The translations under genes and the position numbers were made by a program. Below, one piece after another: positions 36,862-45,663 of a stretch of 64,000 nucleotides of DNA. The stretch's first letter is position 1. The number at the start of each line of letters is the position of its first letter. A model generated the notes under the pieces. It did no database searches, was not told the DNA's origin, and saw nothing but the letters and a program-made list of their open reading frames with translations. This stretch comes from a bacterium. GTDB taxonomy: Bacteria > Campylobacterota > Campylobacteria > Campylobacterales > Sulfurimonadaceae. The stretch is taken from NCBI GenBank assembly GCA_018825665.1, contig JAHJEG010000038.1, forward strand, positions 24,211 through 88,210, written 5' to 3'.

Positions 36862-38934
36862 TTGCCGTTATCGCGTTTAAATGAAGAGCAATATGCCGCT
36901 GCAACCTCTACAGACCTGCAAAATTTAATCATCGCTTCGGCAGGAACCGGGAAGACCTCTACCATAGTCGGACGTATAGGACATCTTTTGGGTTCGGGCG
37001 TAAAGGCTCAGGAGATACTGCTTCTTACCTTTACTAATAAGGCAGCGGCTGAGATGGTTGAGAGAGTAGCTGCATATTTTGGAAAAGAGGTCGCTTCCAA
37101 GATTGATGCGGGAACTTTTCATGCGGTGAGTTACAGATGGCTCAAAAAACATGATAAAAAAGTGGTCTTAAAACAGCAAAGAGAGTTAAAAACACTTTTT
37201 AGAAGCGTATATGAAAAGCGCTCCTTTCATCATATCGATGCAGAGACAAGACCTTATGGCGGAAACTATCTTTATGATATGTACTCTTTTTACCAAAATA
37301 CGGAGCTCGAATACGATTTTGAACATTGGATAAACGAAAAATATACCGAGCATGATCTGTATGCGATGATCTATGCGGATATCGTCGATGAGTTTGAAGC
37401 TCTGAAAAAAGAGTATGGTTTTGTAAATTTCAATGACCTGCTTTTAAATTTTCGCGAAATGTGCAAAGAGAAGGATCTGGGTTACAAAGAGGTTCTCGTC
37501 GATGAGTATCAGGATACGAATGCTCTTCAGGGAACCCTTATAGACGCAATGAAACCACCCTCTTTGTTTTGTGTGGGTGATTATGACCAGAGCATTTATG
37601 CCTTTAACGGAGCGGATATCTCAATCATCGGCTCCTTTACAAGCAAATATCCACATGCCAGGGTTCATACGCTTACAAAGAATTACCGCTCAAGTTTGCC
37701 GATACTCTCTTTGGCCACCAAGGTTATAGAACATAATGAAAGAATTTATCCCAAAAAACTTGAAGTCACCCGAAACTACGATGCACAGGCTCCAAAGCTC
37801 TTGGCATATGATGAGCTGTTTGACCAGTATCACGCTATGGCCGCACAGATCAGGGATTCGCAAACACCAAGAGAAGAGATAGCCGTAATCTTTAGAAACA
37901 ACTCTTCGGCCGATGGTATTGAAGTGGGGCTCAGAGAGCTCAATATCCCATGTAAGCGTAAAGGCGGAACAAGCTTTTTTGATGCAAAAGAGGTCAAAGC
38001 CATACTTGATCTGTACACCTTGCTCGTAAACGAATCGGATATGATGTCTTTTATCCATCTTGTGGAGTTTGCCAGAGGTATAGGAAGCGCAATGGCAAAA
38101 GAGATGTATACAGCGCTTAAGGGTCTGGGACACGGCTCTATTTTCTATGGACTTTACGCCCCTGACACATCCATACACAATCCTTTTGAAAAACGAAAGG
38201 TCAGTCATCAGCTGGGACTCTTTGACGAGTTTTTGGAGTTGGGAGCTGTGGGCAAGTTTGCCAAACTCGGGTTTGAAGCGAAGTTTATGCAAAACCCTAT
38301 TTTAAAGCATCCAAAACTCACAAAGGACGGAGCGATATTTTTACATGATTTTTACTCTTTGTATAGAGACCTCAAAGGTGTAAAACAGCCAAGAACCATA
38401 GTGCGAAAAATAGCCGCATCCGCACTCTATAAACATATTGCAGAGGTGTTGGCCCTTAAAAGAGCCACGCTAAAAGACGGGAGTATAGACGAAAAACAAA
38501 AAGAGGAGTCTTTGACAAGAATACAAAGAAAGACCCTTCTATTGGAAGAACTCTCAAAACCCTACTCAGAACATGAGCGATTTTTAAACGCAATGATTCT
38601 GGGTTCTTCAGATTTGACTCAGGGGGAGGGTGTAAATCTGCTGAGTGTGCACGCCTCAAAAGGTTTGGAATATAAAGAGGTCTACGTGGTGGACCTGATG
38701 GATGGAAGATTTCCAAATAGAAAACTGATGCAAAGGGGAGGCTCCCTTGATGAGGAGAGACGCCTTTTTTATGTAGCCGTGACAAGAGCAAAAGATATAC
38801 TGTATCTGAGTTATGCAAAATATGACAAGATAAAAAAGATGAATTTCGTGCCCTCGCAGTTCTTATATGAAGCGGGTCTTGTCCCAAAAGATGAGACATA
38901 CAGGGCTTTGGTTGAAAAAGAGGATGCACAATAA
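36862..38934 (+). CDS. UvrD/Rep-type ATP-dependent DNA helicase
   Basis: A 690-residue superfamily 1 helicase. Walker A is IIASAGTGKTSTIVGRI near residue 28. Motif II is VDEYQDTNALQ near 213. Motif III and following are GDYDQSIYAFNGAD, and motif V is GVNLLSVHASKGLEYKEVY near 590. Motif VI is FYVAVTRAKD. The start is TTG 36862 after AGGAG. It likely unwinds DNA 3' to 5' in repair or replication restart. It carries a GGCATGTGGA copy at 37650 (read as Pro-His-Ala). Confidence 0.93.
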   Translation: MPLSRLNEEQYAAATSTDLQNLIIASAGTGKTSTIVGRIGHLLGSGVKAQEILLLTFTNKAAAEMVERVAAYFGKEVASKIDAGTFHAVSYRWLKKHDKKVVLKQQRELKTLFRSVYEKRSFHHIDAETRPYGGNYLYDMYSFYQNTELEYDFEHWINEKYTEHDLYAMIYADIVDEFEALKKEYGFVNFNDLLLNFREMCKEKDLGYKEVLVDEYQDTNALQGTLIDAMKPPSLFCVGDYDQSIYAFNGADISIIGSFTSKYPHARVHTLTKNYRSSLPILSLATKVIEHNERIYPKKLEVTRNYDAQAPKLLAYDELFDQYHAMAAQIRDSQTPREEIAVIFRNNSSADGIEVGLRELNIPCKRKGGTSFFDAKEVKAILDLYTLLVNESDMMSFIHLVEFARGIGSAMAKEMYTALKGLGHGSIFYGLYAPDTSIHNPFEKRKVSHQLGLFDEFLELGAVGKFAKLGFEAKFMQNPILKHPKLTKDGAIFLHDFYSLYRDLKGVKQPRTIVRKIAASALYKHIAEVLALKRATLKDGSIDEKQKEESLTRIQRKTLLLEELSKPYSEHERFLNAMILGSSDLTQGEGVNLLSVHASKGLEYKEVYVVDLMDGRFPNRKLMQRGGSLDEERRLFYVAVTRAKDILYLSYAKYDKIKKMNFVPSQFLYEAGLVPKDETYRALVEKEDAQ
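37650..37659 (-). repeat. GGCATGTGGA motif copy (10 of 11, in the UvrD-type helicase)
   Basis: The last base of the 11-mer differs. The coding strand reads Tyr-Pro-His-Ala-Arg. Confidence 0.75.
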
Positions 38935-38997
38935 TCATTTTACTCTTATTTTACATTGTGAAGATAGAATTATAAAATAATAGTCAAGGGGTGTGTT

Positions 38998-39459
38998 ATG
39001 AAAAAAATATTTTTACTTTTAGTCTATGTTCTGATTTTGCAGGCAGAAGATACATTAAGGGCTGTGTATGATCTCACGGCTTCAAAAACAGAGACTTTTG
39101 AGCAAAAGATTCTTAAAGCCATCGTGAGCAACAAAGCGTATTATGAGGGTCAGTTCAAAGAACTCGAAGTTGCAGTCGTGATTCATGGCGGCGCATACAA
39201 ATTTTTTGTCAAAGAACTCTCAAATACGGAATATAAAGATGAAAAAGAGCTTATAAAAGCATCTTTGGAATTAAAAAAGAGAATAGAGTCCATTTCAAAA
39301 AACTACAATGTAGAGTTTTTGATGTGTGAGATAGGGGCAAAAAAACATAAGCTAAAAAGAGAAGATGTGTATTCTTTCGTAAAGATGGTTCCAAACGCGA
39401 CGATAGGACTTATAGACAAACAAAACGAAGGGTATGCCTATATTCCTGTGAGAGATTAA
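38998..39459 (+). CDS. Exported DsrE-like protein
   Basis: A 153-residue protein with a signal peptide (KKIFLLLVYVLILQAED) and a compact alpha/beta domain resembling the DsrE/DsrF fold (ELEVAVVIHGGAYKFFVKEL). Epsilon bacteria have many exported DsrE-like proteins, often near sulfur metabolism genes; none are adjacent here. One cysteine (FLMCEIGAKK) lies where a sulfur carrier site could be. It overlaps the convergent EI24 gene by four bases. Confidence 0.7.
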   Translation: MKKIFLLLVYVLILQAEDTLRAVYDLTASKTETFEQKILKAIVSNKAYYEGQFKELEVAVVIHGGAYKFFVKELSNTEYKDEKELIKASLELKKRIESISKNYNVEFLMCEIGAKKHKLKREDVYSFVKMVPNATIGLIDKQNEGYAYIPVRD

Positions 39460-40283
39460 AGCTGACGCAATTTTTTTGTCTCTATGAAGTAGGTGTGCCC
39501 AAGATAGATAACATAAAAAATTGCACCAAAAAATATAGCAAAAGGGATTAGAGATACAAGGTACAGAGCCAGAGTCTTTAATCTGATAGTGTTTGCGCTG
39601 AAGAACCTGATCTTCTTTTCCTCATCTTTTGTACAGATATTTGAAGATATATCATAGGTCAGCATCTTGTGAAAGAAATAATACAGGGGAAAATTAAGGG
39701 CTATAATATTTACCAATGGTATGAAGTACAGAGGAATCATCAGCAAAAATAACACAAGCATGATAAACGACCATTTCAGCAGTAAAAATATCGCTCCCAA
39801 AAAATTGGAATGACCTTTGAGTTCGATGTCCGGATAATGTCTTCTTTGAAGTTCTTTTAAAACAAAAGGAGTTAAAAAGCCCAGTACGATTATCGCTACA
39901 AAAATAGAAGCGTAGAGGGTGAAAAAGCCTCCAATGGCATAGACCAAAAATGTTGCTATCCATGAAGTGATTGCATAATTCATCAGAAACTCTACAGCGG
40001 GAAGAGCTTCAATCCGGGCTGAAAAACTCTCAGTATGGGGAATCCCGTTTTGCATTGTGGTCTGGGTGCTTTGAATATCCATACTTCCGAGATGTTCCAG
40101 TCCGATTCCCGCCATCACAAAAAACAGGATATACATCAGGACTATTGTGATGACGAAGGGGAGTATCGCATACTTGAGCATTTTGAGCGTAAGAAAATCC
40201 CTTATGCTGAGAATAAAGAGATTTTTTTCGTCTATTGCAAATGCGGTCGTGTCTTTGGAACTATTATCATCGTTTGGCATCAT
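39456..40283 (-). CDS. EI24-domain inner-membrane protein
   Basis: A 275-residue protein with four to six membrane segments (for example YAILPFVITIVLMYILFFVM, FLVYAIGGFFTLYASIFVAI and SLIPFAIFFGAIFYVIYLG). Between them it carries the EI24/CysZ-like motif FLGAIFLLLKWSFIMLVLF and NFPLYYFFHKMLTYDI. CysZ members are sulfate channels, but this divergent form cannot be assigned a substrate. Its start overlaps the DUF3137 stop by four bases. Confidence 0.75.
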   Translation of the reverse strand: MMPNDDNSSKDTTAFAIDEKNLFILSIRDFLTLKMLKYAILPFVITIVLMYILFFVMAGIGLEHLGSMDIQSTQTTMQNGIPHTESFSARIEALPAVEFLMNYAITSWIATFLVYAIGGFFTLYASIFVAIIVLGFLTPFVLKELQRRHYPDIELKGHSNFLGAIFLLLKWSFIMLVLFLLMIPLYFIPLVNIIALNFPLYYFFHKMLTYDISSNICTKDEEKKIRFFSANTIRLKTLALYLVSLIPFAIFFGAIFYVIYLGHTYFIETKKLRQL

Positions 40284-41245
40284 CTTTTACTCCATAACTT
40301 TTGATTTAATTTGAGTTCGTCCACTATGCCTATAGCAAGATGAAGAGTCTTTACATACTCCATTGCTATTTTATAGTCTAAAAGTGAATGAAAGACAGAG
40401 GGTTCAAACAAATCTTTGTCGTAGTAGATAGCCATATGGATGGACTCTCCGATAAAAGAGATATATACGGGGTGCTTTGACTTTTGTTTAAAAGTCAACA
40501 ATCTTTTCATAAGCGAGTGCGAAAGTATATATCTTGCCTCTATCTGGTCGTTTGAGTAAACAACGAACTCTTTTTCAAACTCCACATCATCCATTTTTAC
40601 AAGTTCGTCTCTGCTTAGGTTTTTGGATTGAAGCCAGTTGCCAATAAGGCTCCCAAAGGTATTTTGAGCGGTATCGGGAATAACGACGGTTTTGCCGTGA
40701 AATGTTTTGTTAAACTCTGAGACTATAAAAAGGCCTCTGAAAATGGTGCTCCAATTTTCTCTCCCTTTTGAGTCTTTATGTTTTTTTTCGGCATGCAGGT
40801 CTGAAAACTCTATGTTTACACCGTCTATGTATCCCTTGACATAGTCATTTCCGCTCATTCTGTCAGGCGATGAGGTAAAGAGCTCTGACTTGTTGAAGTA
40901 ATGCTGAGGCAGATACATCTCACTGGCATATGTTAGTTTTTCATCTATAGCATGGATAAGAGGTTCTATGATTTTATTTTTAAACTCTTTTGTATAGTCT
41001 TTGATTAAAAACTTGTATATAAAGGTGCCCAGCCCGAAATAGGCAAAGGCAAAGAATGCCAGGAAGTCTCCCGAGAGAGTGTTTGGAGATGAAAATGCCA
41101 AGAAGAGAAGAAAAAAGAGCAGGGTGTATAAAACCCCTATTACAATAATCCTGTATCTGAGATGTTTTCTCTCATCATCGAGTTTTTTTAGAGTCGGGTA
41201 CAGATTTTTGTAATAAAAATCGGTCAGCTCGCTTGTACTTTTCAT
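40280..41245 (-). CDS. DUF3137 membrane protein
   Basis: A 321-residue protein with two adjacent membrane helices at about residues 30-75 (IIVIGVLYTLLFFLLFLAF, then FLAFFAFAYFGLGTFIYKF) and a large soluble C-terminal domain. The soluble part has the DUF3137 core FRGLFIVSEFNKTFHGKTVV. Such genes usually sit beside lemA, as here (25 bases away). The pair may act together in envelope function, which is not established. Confidence 0.8.
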   Translation of the reverse strand: MKSTSELTDFYYKNLYPTLKKLDDERKHLRYRIIVIGVLYTLLFFLLFLAFSSPNTLSGDFLAFFAFAYFGLGTFIYKFLIKDYTKEFKNKIIEPLIHAIDEKLTYASEMYLPQHYFNKSELFTSSPDRMSGNDYVKGYIDGVNIEFSDLHAEKKHKDSKGRENWSTIFRGLFIVSEFNKTFHGKTVVIPDTAQNTFGSLIGNWLQSKNLSRDELVKMDDVEFEKEFVVYSNDQIEARYILSHSLMKRLLTFKQKSKHPVYISFIGESIHMAIYYDKDLFEPSVFHSLLDYKIAMEYVKTLHLAIGIVDELKLNQKLWSKR

Positions 41246-41270
41246 ATCTTGGTTCTAAGTGGCTTCATTT

Positions 41271-41825
41271 TTAATTAAAAAGTTCTTTTACGTTTACATT
41301 TTCTCTTTGAGTCTGGGGTATCTCAAAGACCTCTTTTCTTTGGTAGTTCATGGCAGTTGCCATAAAATTCGTAGGAATCATCTCTATCGCATTGTTATAG
41401 TCGGTAACACTCTGGTTGTATGCACGTCTGGCAGCTGAGATCTGCTCTTCCACCTCATTGAGGGAGTGCTGCAGATGCATCACGTTCTCATTTGCTTTTA
41501 GATCGGGATAGTTCTCGACAGCTATCATTATAGAACCAAGAGCAGAGGTCACTTTCGCATCCAGAGCAATTTTTTCATGTTCGGATATATTGGGCTTATT
41601 AGCCTCCGCACGAAGCTTTGTGACTTCTGTTAGAAGTGATTTTTCATGTTCCATATATTTACTTACAGAAGCAACGAGATTCGGGATGAGGTCGTATCTT
41701 TTTTTAAGAACGGCATCTACCCCCGCAAAAATATTCTCCACCTGATTTTTCTTTGAAACAAGCGAGTTGTACATCAGTATCAAAACTATAACGATTACGG
41801 CCAGTATTATTAATGAAGTCGGCAT
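41271..41825 (-). CDS. lemA: LemA family protein
   Basis: A 184-residue protein with one N-terminal membrane helix (LIILAVIVIVLILMYNSLVS) and a coiled helical domain. It carries LemA signatures KKRYDLIPNLVASVSKYMEHE and AYNQSVTDYNNAIEMIPTNF. It has a short cytosolic or periplasmic tail. It is first in the LemA-DUF3137-EI24 minus-strand set. A GGCATGTGGAA copy overlaps its start codon, so translation begins inside the motif (ATGCC) with no good ribosome site visible. Confidence 0.9.
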   Translation of the reverse strand: MPTSLIILAVIVIVLILMYNSLVSKKNQVENIFAGVDAVLKKRYDLIPNLVASVSKYMEHEKSLLTEVTKLRAEANKPNISEHEKIALDAKVTSALGSIMIAVENYPDLKANENVMHLQHSLNEVEEQISAARRAYNQSVTDYNNAIEMIPTNFMATAMNYQRKEVFEIPQTQRENVNVKELFN

Positions 41826-41831
41826 GTGGAA
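41821..41831 (+). repeat. GGCATGTGGAA motif copy 5 (over the lemA start codon)
   Basis: Exact copy whose reverse complement supplies the lemA ATG (41823-41825) and the five bases before it. Confidence 0.85.
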
Positions 41832-41871
41832 AGTTCCTGTTCTTGGTTTTTATAATTTCACTCTGAATAAA

Positions 41872-41877
41872 ATTATA
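41872..41877 (-). promoter_or_regulatory. -10 box of lemA
   Basis: TATAAT on the minus strand 46 bases before the lemA ATG, in the gap after the flavoprotein stop. Confidence 0.45.
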
Positions 41878-41909
41878 TTTAATTGCTAGGTAGTGTATCT
41901 ATATAAAGT

Positions 41910-43121
41910 TTAAAATTTTGTTATATCTTTTGCGGCTGCGTATCCGCTGGCCCATGCCCAGGCAAAATTGTATCCGCCCCGGCGTCCAAGAACGTCTAAA
42001 ACCTCTCCGCAAAAATAAAGATTTTTTTGTTTGAGCGACTCCATGGTCTTTGGGTTTATCTCCAGAGTATCTACTCCGCCCCCGCTTACCTCTGCATGAC
42101 GAAAACCGTGTGTGTCACTTACTTCAAATCTCCAGTTGAGTATTTGGTTGGCTATTTTTTTTGCCAGTTTCGTGTGTATCTCTTTTGCATTCATGGCATG
42201 TGGAACATCCAAAGAGCTTAAAAGCGAAGATGCAATTTTAACCGGTATCAGCCCTGTTAAAATATCCAAAATTGAAAAACCGGGTATCTCCTGGGCAACT
42301 TTGCTTATGTGTGCCGATAATTTTTGCATGTTGAAATTTGGAAGCAGGTTTACAGATATATCCACGGCTTCATAGTTCATCAAGGCTGTGCTGGCTCTTT
42401 GGGAGATATCGAGTACGGCAAATCCAGAAACGCCGTAATTGGTAAAAAGAATATCCCCCCGGCATGTGGAATCTTTTTTGTGGTTTATAAGCAGTGTGAC
42501 CTCACCCTCAATCTTGGCACCCGCCATCTTGTGCGCTACAGAGGAGAGATGAAGCTGAACCAAAGAGGGATAGGTGGGAACAATGGTGTGTCCCACTTCT
42601 TTTGCAAACTTCAGCCCGTCATCATTTCCGCCCAGATGCTCGGCCGCCTGTGAACCTGTGGCGACAATGACCGCATCGTATCTTCCTAGCAGCTCTTGTA
42701 TATCTGTGATTTTTGAATCGGTATGGATTTTTACTCCAAGACTCGTTGCGTAGTTTGTAAAAAGCGAGGCTACGCTTTTTGCTTCATTGCTCAGAGGATA
42801 AGCCCTTCCGTCCTCTTTGACATCAAGAGCCAGACCTATGCCGGATGTGAAATTTTTAAACTCCTCAAATCCAAAGGCATGAAGCGCATCTTTTACGAAC
42901 AGCGGATTTTGTGAAAAGAAGTCATCTATGTTTATATCCCGGTTTGTGATATTGCAGCGTCCGTTTCCTGAGACGAGGATCTTCTTCGCACATTTTTCGT
43001 TTTGTTCATACAGATCCACATCTGCCTCAAAGGCGGCCTTGTTTGTGGCGTGTGCTTTGGCGCAAAAGATCGCACTGAGTAGTCCTGATGCTCCGGCACC
43101 TATGATGGCTACTTTTTTCAT
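41910..43121 (-). CDS. HI0933/YhiN-type flavoprotein
   Basis: A 403-residue FAD/NAD(P)-binding oxidoreductase. FAD dinucleotide motif is VAIIGAGASGLLSAIFCAKA at the N-terminus. The family block KKILVSGNGRCNITNRDI lies near residue 50. The C-terminal FAD block is LYFCGEVLDVLGRRGGYNFA. The substrate is unknown for most family members. It has two exact GGCATGTGGAA copies within 270 bases. It begins two bases after mutS2 ends on the same strand. Confidence 0.9.
   Translation of the reverse strand: MKKVAIIGAGASGLLSAIFCAKAHATNKAAFEADVDLYEQNEKCAKKILVSGNGRCNITNRDINIDDFFSQNPLFVKDALHAFGFEEFKNFTSGIGLALDVKEDGRAYPLSNEAKSVASLFTNYATSLGVKIHTDSKITDIQELLGRYDAVIVATGSQAAEHLGGNDDGLKFAKEVGHTIVPTYPSLVQLHLSSVAHKMAGAKIEGEVTLLINHKKDSTCRGDILFTNYGVSGFAVLDISQRASTALMNYEAVDISVNLLPNFNMQKLSAHISKVAQEIPGFSILDILTGLIPVKIASSLLSSLDVPHAMNAKEIHTKLAKKIANQILNWRFEVSDTHGFRHAEVSGGGVDTLEINPKTMESLKQKNLYFCGEVLDVLGRRGGYNFAWAWASGYAAAKDITKF
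42195..42205 (+). repeat. GGCATGTGGAA motif copy 6 (in the flavoprotein gene)
   Basis: Exact copy; the coding strand reads Val-Pro-His-Ala-Met. Confidence 0.85.
42461..42471 (+). repeat. GGCATGTGGAA motif copy 7 (in the flavoprotein gene)
   Basis: Exact copy in a different reading frame from copy 6; the coding strand reads Asp-Ser-Thr-Cys-Arg. Confidence 0.85.
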
Positions 43122-43123
43122 AA

Positions 43124-45343
43124 TCAGAGCGTTACCACTTTGGCGCCGTAACCGCCGAGATATTGTGGTGCATCTTCGAATTTTTTGACTCTTGGATGGG
43201 CTATAAGGAAGTTTTTGACCGCATAGGAGAGTTTGCCTGTTCCTATGCCGTGATAGATAATGACTTCATCCCAGCCTGCTATAAGGGCATCAGATATGAA
43301 TTTATCCAGCACCTCTACCGCTTCATCGGCGCGCATGCCGTGCAAGTCGCATTTTAGTCCGGCTCTTTTTTCTACGTTTACCTTGACATTAGTAGCGGGT
43401 TTTTTATGGATGATCTCTGTGGGTTTGAGCATTGAAGTCTTTACCCGAAGCCGCATCCCGTCCACTTCTATCGTAGCTTCTTTTTTGTCTCTCATGGAGA
43501 TGATGGTTCCCTTTTGGCTGTGGTATTTTACTTTATCACCCACTTTGAATTCCACATGCCGAGCTGTCTGTTTTGCTTTTTCCTCTTTTGGAAGGGTCTT
43601 GTTGGCTTTGTCCATCGCTCTGTGAATAGCCTTTGTATCACCCGCTTTTGCCGCCTTTTTGGCTTCGCTGATGGCTACTTCATAACTTCTTTTGAGCGCT
43701 TCTTTTTGTTCTCTCATCTCGTCTAGGAGCTGTTCTCTTTGCTCTTTGAGGCTTAACTCTTTGAGTCTTAGTCCTTCGAGCTTTTCATCCACTTGGGTAT
43801 GCTTTTGTTTGAGCTCGCGCTCCAGCTGAGAGCCTCTTTCTATAAGGAGATTGAGTTTTTCGCTGTTGTCGCCGTAAACTTTTTTCGCTTCGTTGACTAT
43901 ATGGTTGGCAATGCCGTATCTGCTGGCCGTCTCAAAAGCATAACTTTTTCCGATAATGCCGTGCATAAACTCATAGGTCGGAAGTCGTCTCTCCTCATCA
44001 TAGATCGCGGCCATAAGCTCGACATCTCCACGATCTGCCATCAGGGAAGCAAGACGTTTATGGTGGGTTGTGACCACCACTTTTTGTCCGCGTTTGACCA
44101 GATCATCGAGGATGACTTTAAACAGAGCAGCCGCTTCTTCACTGTCTGTTCCTAGTTCTATCTCATCTACTCCCACCAAAGAGGATTTATACTCAAAAAT
44201 ACGGGAAAATTCCTGCATACGCCCGGCAAAAGTAGAGATATCATTTTTGACATTTTGAGGATCGTCTATGATTGCCAGTACATTTTTAAAGGAACCTATA
44301 TGGGATTTTGCTTCATTTAAACTCATAGGGATGATATATTTGGCCATAAATGCAGAGGCAAGAATGGATTTTAAAAGCATGGTCTTTCCGCCGGCATTCA
44401 CACCCGTGATCATCAGTATGTTTTTTGAGAAATCCACATTTATAGGTTTTGCGTTGTGCAGGGCAGGGTGGATAAATCCGCTTAATACTATCTTGGAATC
44501 GTTTTTTGATTTCACTATCTGCAAGTTTTTGCTTCTTGCAAACATCACTCTCGCCTGATAGTTGTCAAACCTGTCGAACTCTTTGTCTATAAAAGCGATA
44601 AAGGGCTGAAGTTCTGCCAGTTTGGATGAAAACTCTTTTGCATAAGCGTAAAAAATCGCCTCACGCTCCTGTTCTATATAGCGTATCTGCTCTTTTGTCT
44701 TTAAGATGGTATCCGGGGAGACATAAAAAAATCCGCCGGTACTTCGTGCGACGACGGCACCTTTGAGCACATGATTGAATCCGCCGCGAACGAGCAGACA
44801 CTCTTCGTCGTTGATAAAGTGAACCTGTGTGTCCACCAGATAGCCTGCGAGTTTTGAACTTGACATCATCCGCTTGAGTGCGCCGCTCATATTGGTTTTG
44901 TGCTCTTTGATCCTTGCACTCAAGCCAAAGAGAGTCTCGTCCAGGTTCTCTTCAAACTTGCCATCATGCGTGAAATATTTTTCCACTTCATTGAACTTCT
45001 CATCAATGACGAACTTATGCATCCATTCGCCGATAATACCGTCAAGCTCACGATTTTTAAAGTAACGAAAATATCTTACGACTTTTACGATCTCAAAAAT
45101 TTGTTCAAAATTTAAAACACCCCGTTTTTTAAGATGTCCTTTTATCTGCGCAAAATCGGCCACTTTTGGAGGTGCTTTAAATTCAAGAAGGTCAAGAGCT
45201 TTAATGTAGCGAAAATGGAGTTCCTGGTCCCCCTCGATATAAAGGGCATTTTCTCTTGAAAAGAACTGTCTGAAGGTGTTTATATGTTCATTCAAATCAA
45301 GCTGTTGTATAAGCAGCTCGATTTTAGGACTTGTTACCTGCAC
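43124..45343 (-). CDS. mutS2: MutS2 family ATPase/endonuclease
   Basis: A 739-residue MutS2 protein. There is no MutS mismatch-recognition domain. Walker A is MITGVNAGGKTMLLKSI near residue 320, and Walker B/signature is SSLVGVDEIELGTDSEEAAA. A long coiled coil spans about 490-600. The C-terminal Smr domain has LDLHG-like CDLHGMRADEAVEVLD and IIYHGIGTGKLSYAV. Family roles are suppression of recombination and rescue of stalled ribosomes. One exact GGCATGTGGAA copy lies at 43550. Its start overlaps the upstream small gene by ten bases. Confidence 0.95.
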   Translation of the reverse strand: MQVTSPKIELLIQQLDLNEHINTFRQFFSRENALYIEGDQELHFRYIKALDLLEFKAPPKVADFAQIKGHLKKRGVLNFEQIFEIVKVVRYFRYFKNRELDGIIGEWMHKFVIDEKFNEVEKYFTHDGKFEENLDETLFGLSARIKEHKTNMSGALKRMMSSSKLAGYLVDTQVHFINDEECLLVRGGFNHVLKGAVVARSTGGFFYVSPDTILKTKEQIRYIEQEREAIFYAYAKEFSSKLAELQPFIAFIDKEFDRFDNYQARVMFARSKNLQIVKSKNDSKIVLSGFIHPALHNAKPINVDFSKNILMITGVNAGGKTMLLKSILASAFMAKYIIPMSLNEAKSHIGSFKNVLAIIDDPQNVKNDISTFAGRMQEFSRIFEYKSSLVGVDEIELGTDSEEAAALFKVILDDLVKRGQKVVVTTHHKRLASLMADRGDVELMAAIYDEERRLPTYEFMHGIIGKSYAFETASRYGIANHIVNEAKKVYGDNSEKLNLLIERGSQLERELKQKHTQVDEKLEGLRLKELSLKEQREQLLDEMREQKEALKRSYEVAISEAKKAAKAGDTKAIHRAMDKANKTLPKEEKAKQTARHVEFKVGDKVKYHSQKGTIISMRDKKEATIEVDGMRLRVKTSMLKPTEIIHKKPATNVKVNVEKRAGLKCDLHGMRADEAVEVLDKFISDALIAGWDEVIIYHGIGTGKLSYAVKNFLIAHPRVKKFEDAPQYLGGYGAKVVTL
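43550..43560 (-). repeat. GGCATGTGGAA motif copy 8 (in mutS2)
   Basis: Exact copy; the coding strand reads Arg-His-Val-Glu-Phe. Confidence 0.85.
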
Positions 45344-45663
45344 TTTGAAGCGCTGATCATTTGATTGAAGTATGGAGTTTTCTCTTTACCGATAAACGTA
45401 TAGGTGCCTATACTCAGAGTAAAATTTGTCTGGTTGACGTCAACACCATCACACTGTATCGTTTTATTCTGCTCAAACTGTCTGACCACATTGAGCATCG
45501 TGTCTCTTTGTGTGTAGGAGTAAGAGTTGTATGCCACCGCACCCGCTATAACAGCAAAGAGTATCGCCGCAACAGTCATCTTTTGGACTTTGTTCAGCTC
45601 CGTAAAATAGTGAAGGACTAAAAAGAAAAGTATTGTAACTACAAGACCAAGTATATAAGCCAT
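45334..45663 (-). CDS. Hypothetical two-helix membrane protein (109 aa)
   Basis: Two membrane helices (ILGLVVTILFFLVLHYF and TVAAILFAVIAGAVAYNSY) are followed by a small soluble domain of about 60 residues with two cysteines (TIQCDGVDVNQ and a C-terminal SKCR). They could form a disulfide outside the cytoplasm. It is packed between murC and mutS2: its ATG overlaps the murC stop by one base, and its end overlaps mutS2 by ten. No family recognised. Confidence 0.7.
   Translation of the reverse strand: MAYILGLVVTILFFLVLHYFTELNKVQKMTVAAILFAVIAGAVAYNSYSYTQRDTMLNVVRQFEQNKTIQCDGVDVNQTNFTLSIGTYTFIGKEKTPYFNQMISASKCR

Noticed and set aside
37690..38292. 200-codon minus-strand ORF
   Set aside because: It is antisense to the UvrD-type helicase motifs.
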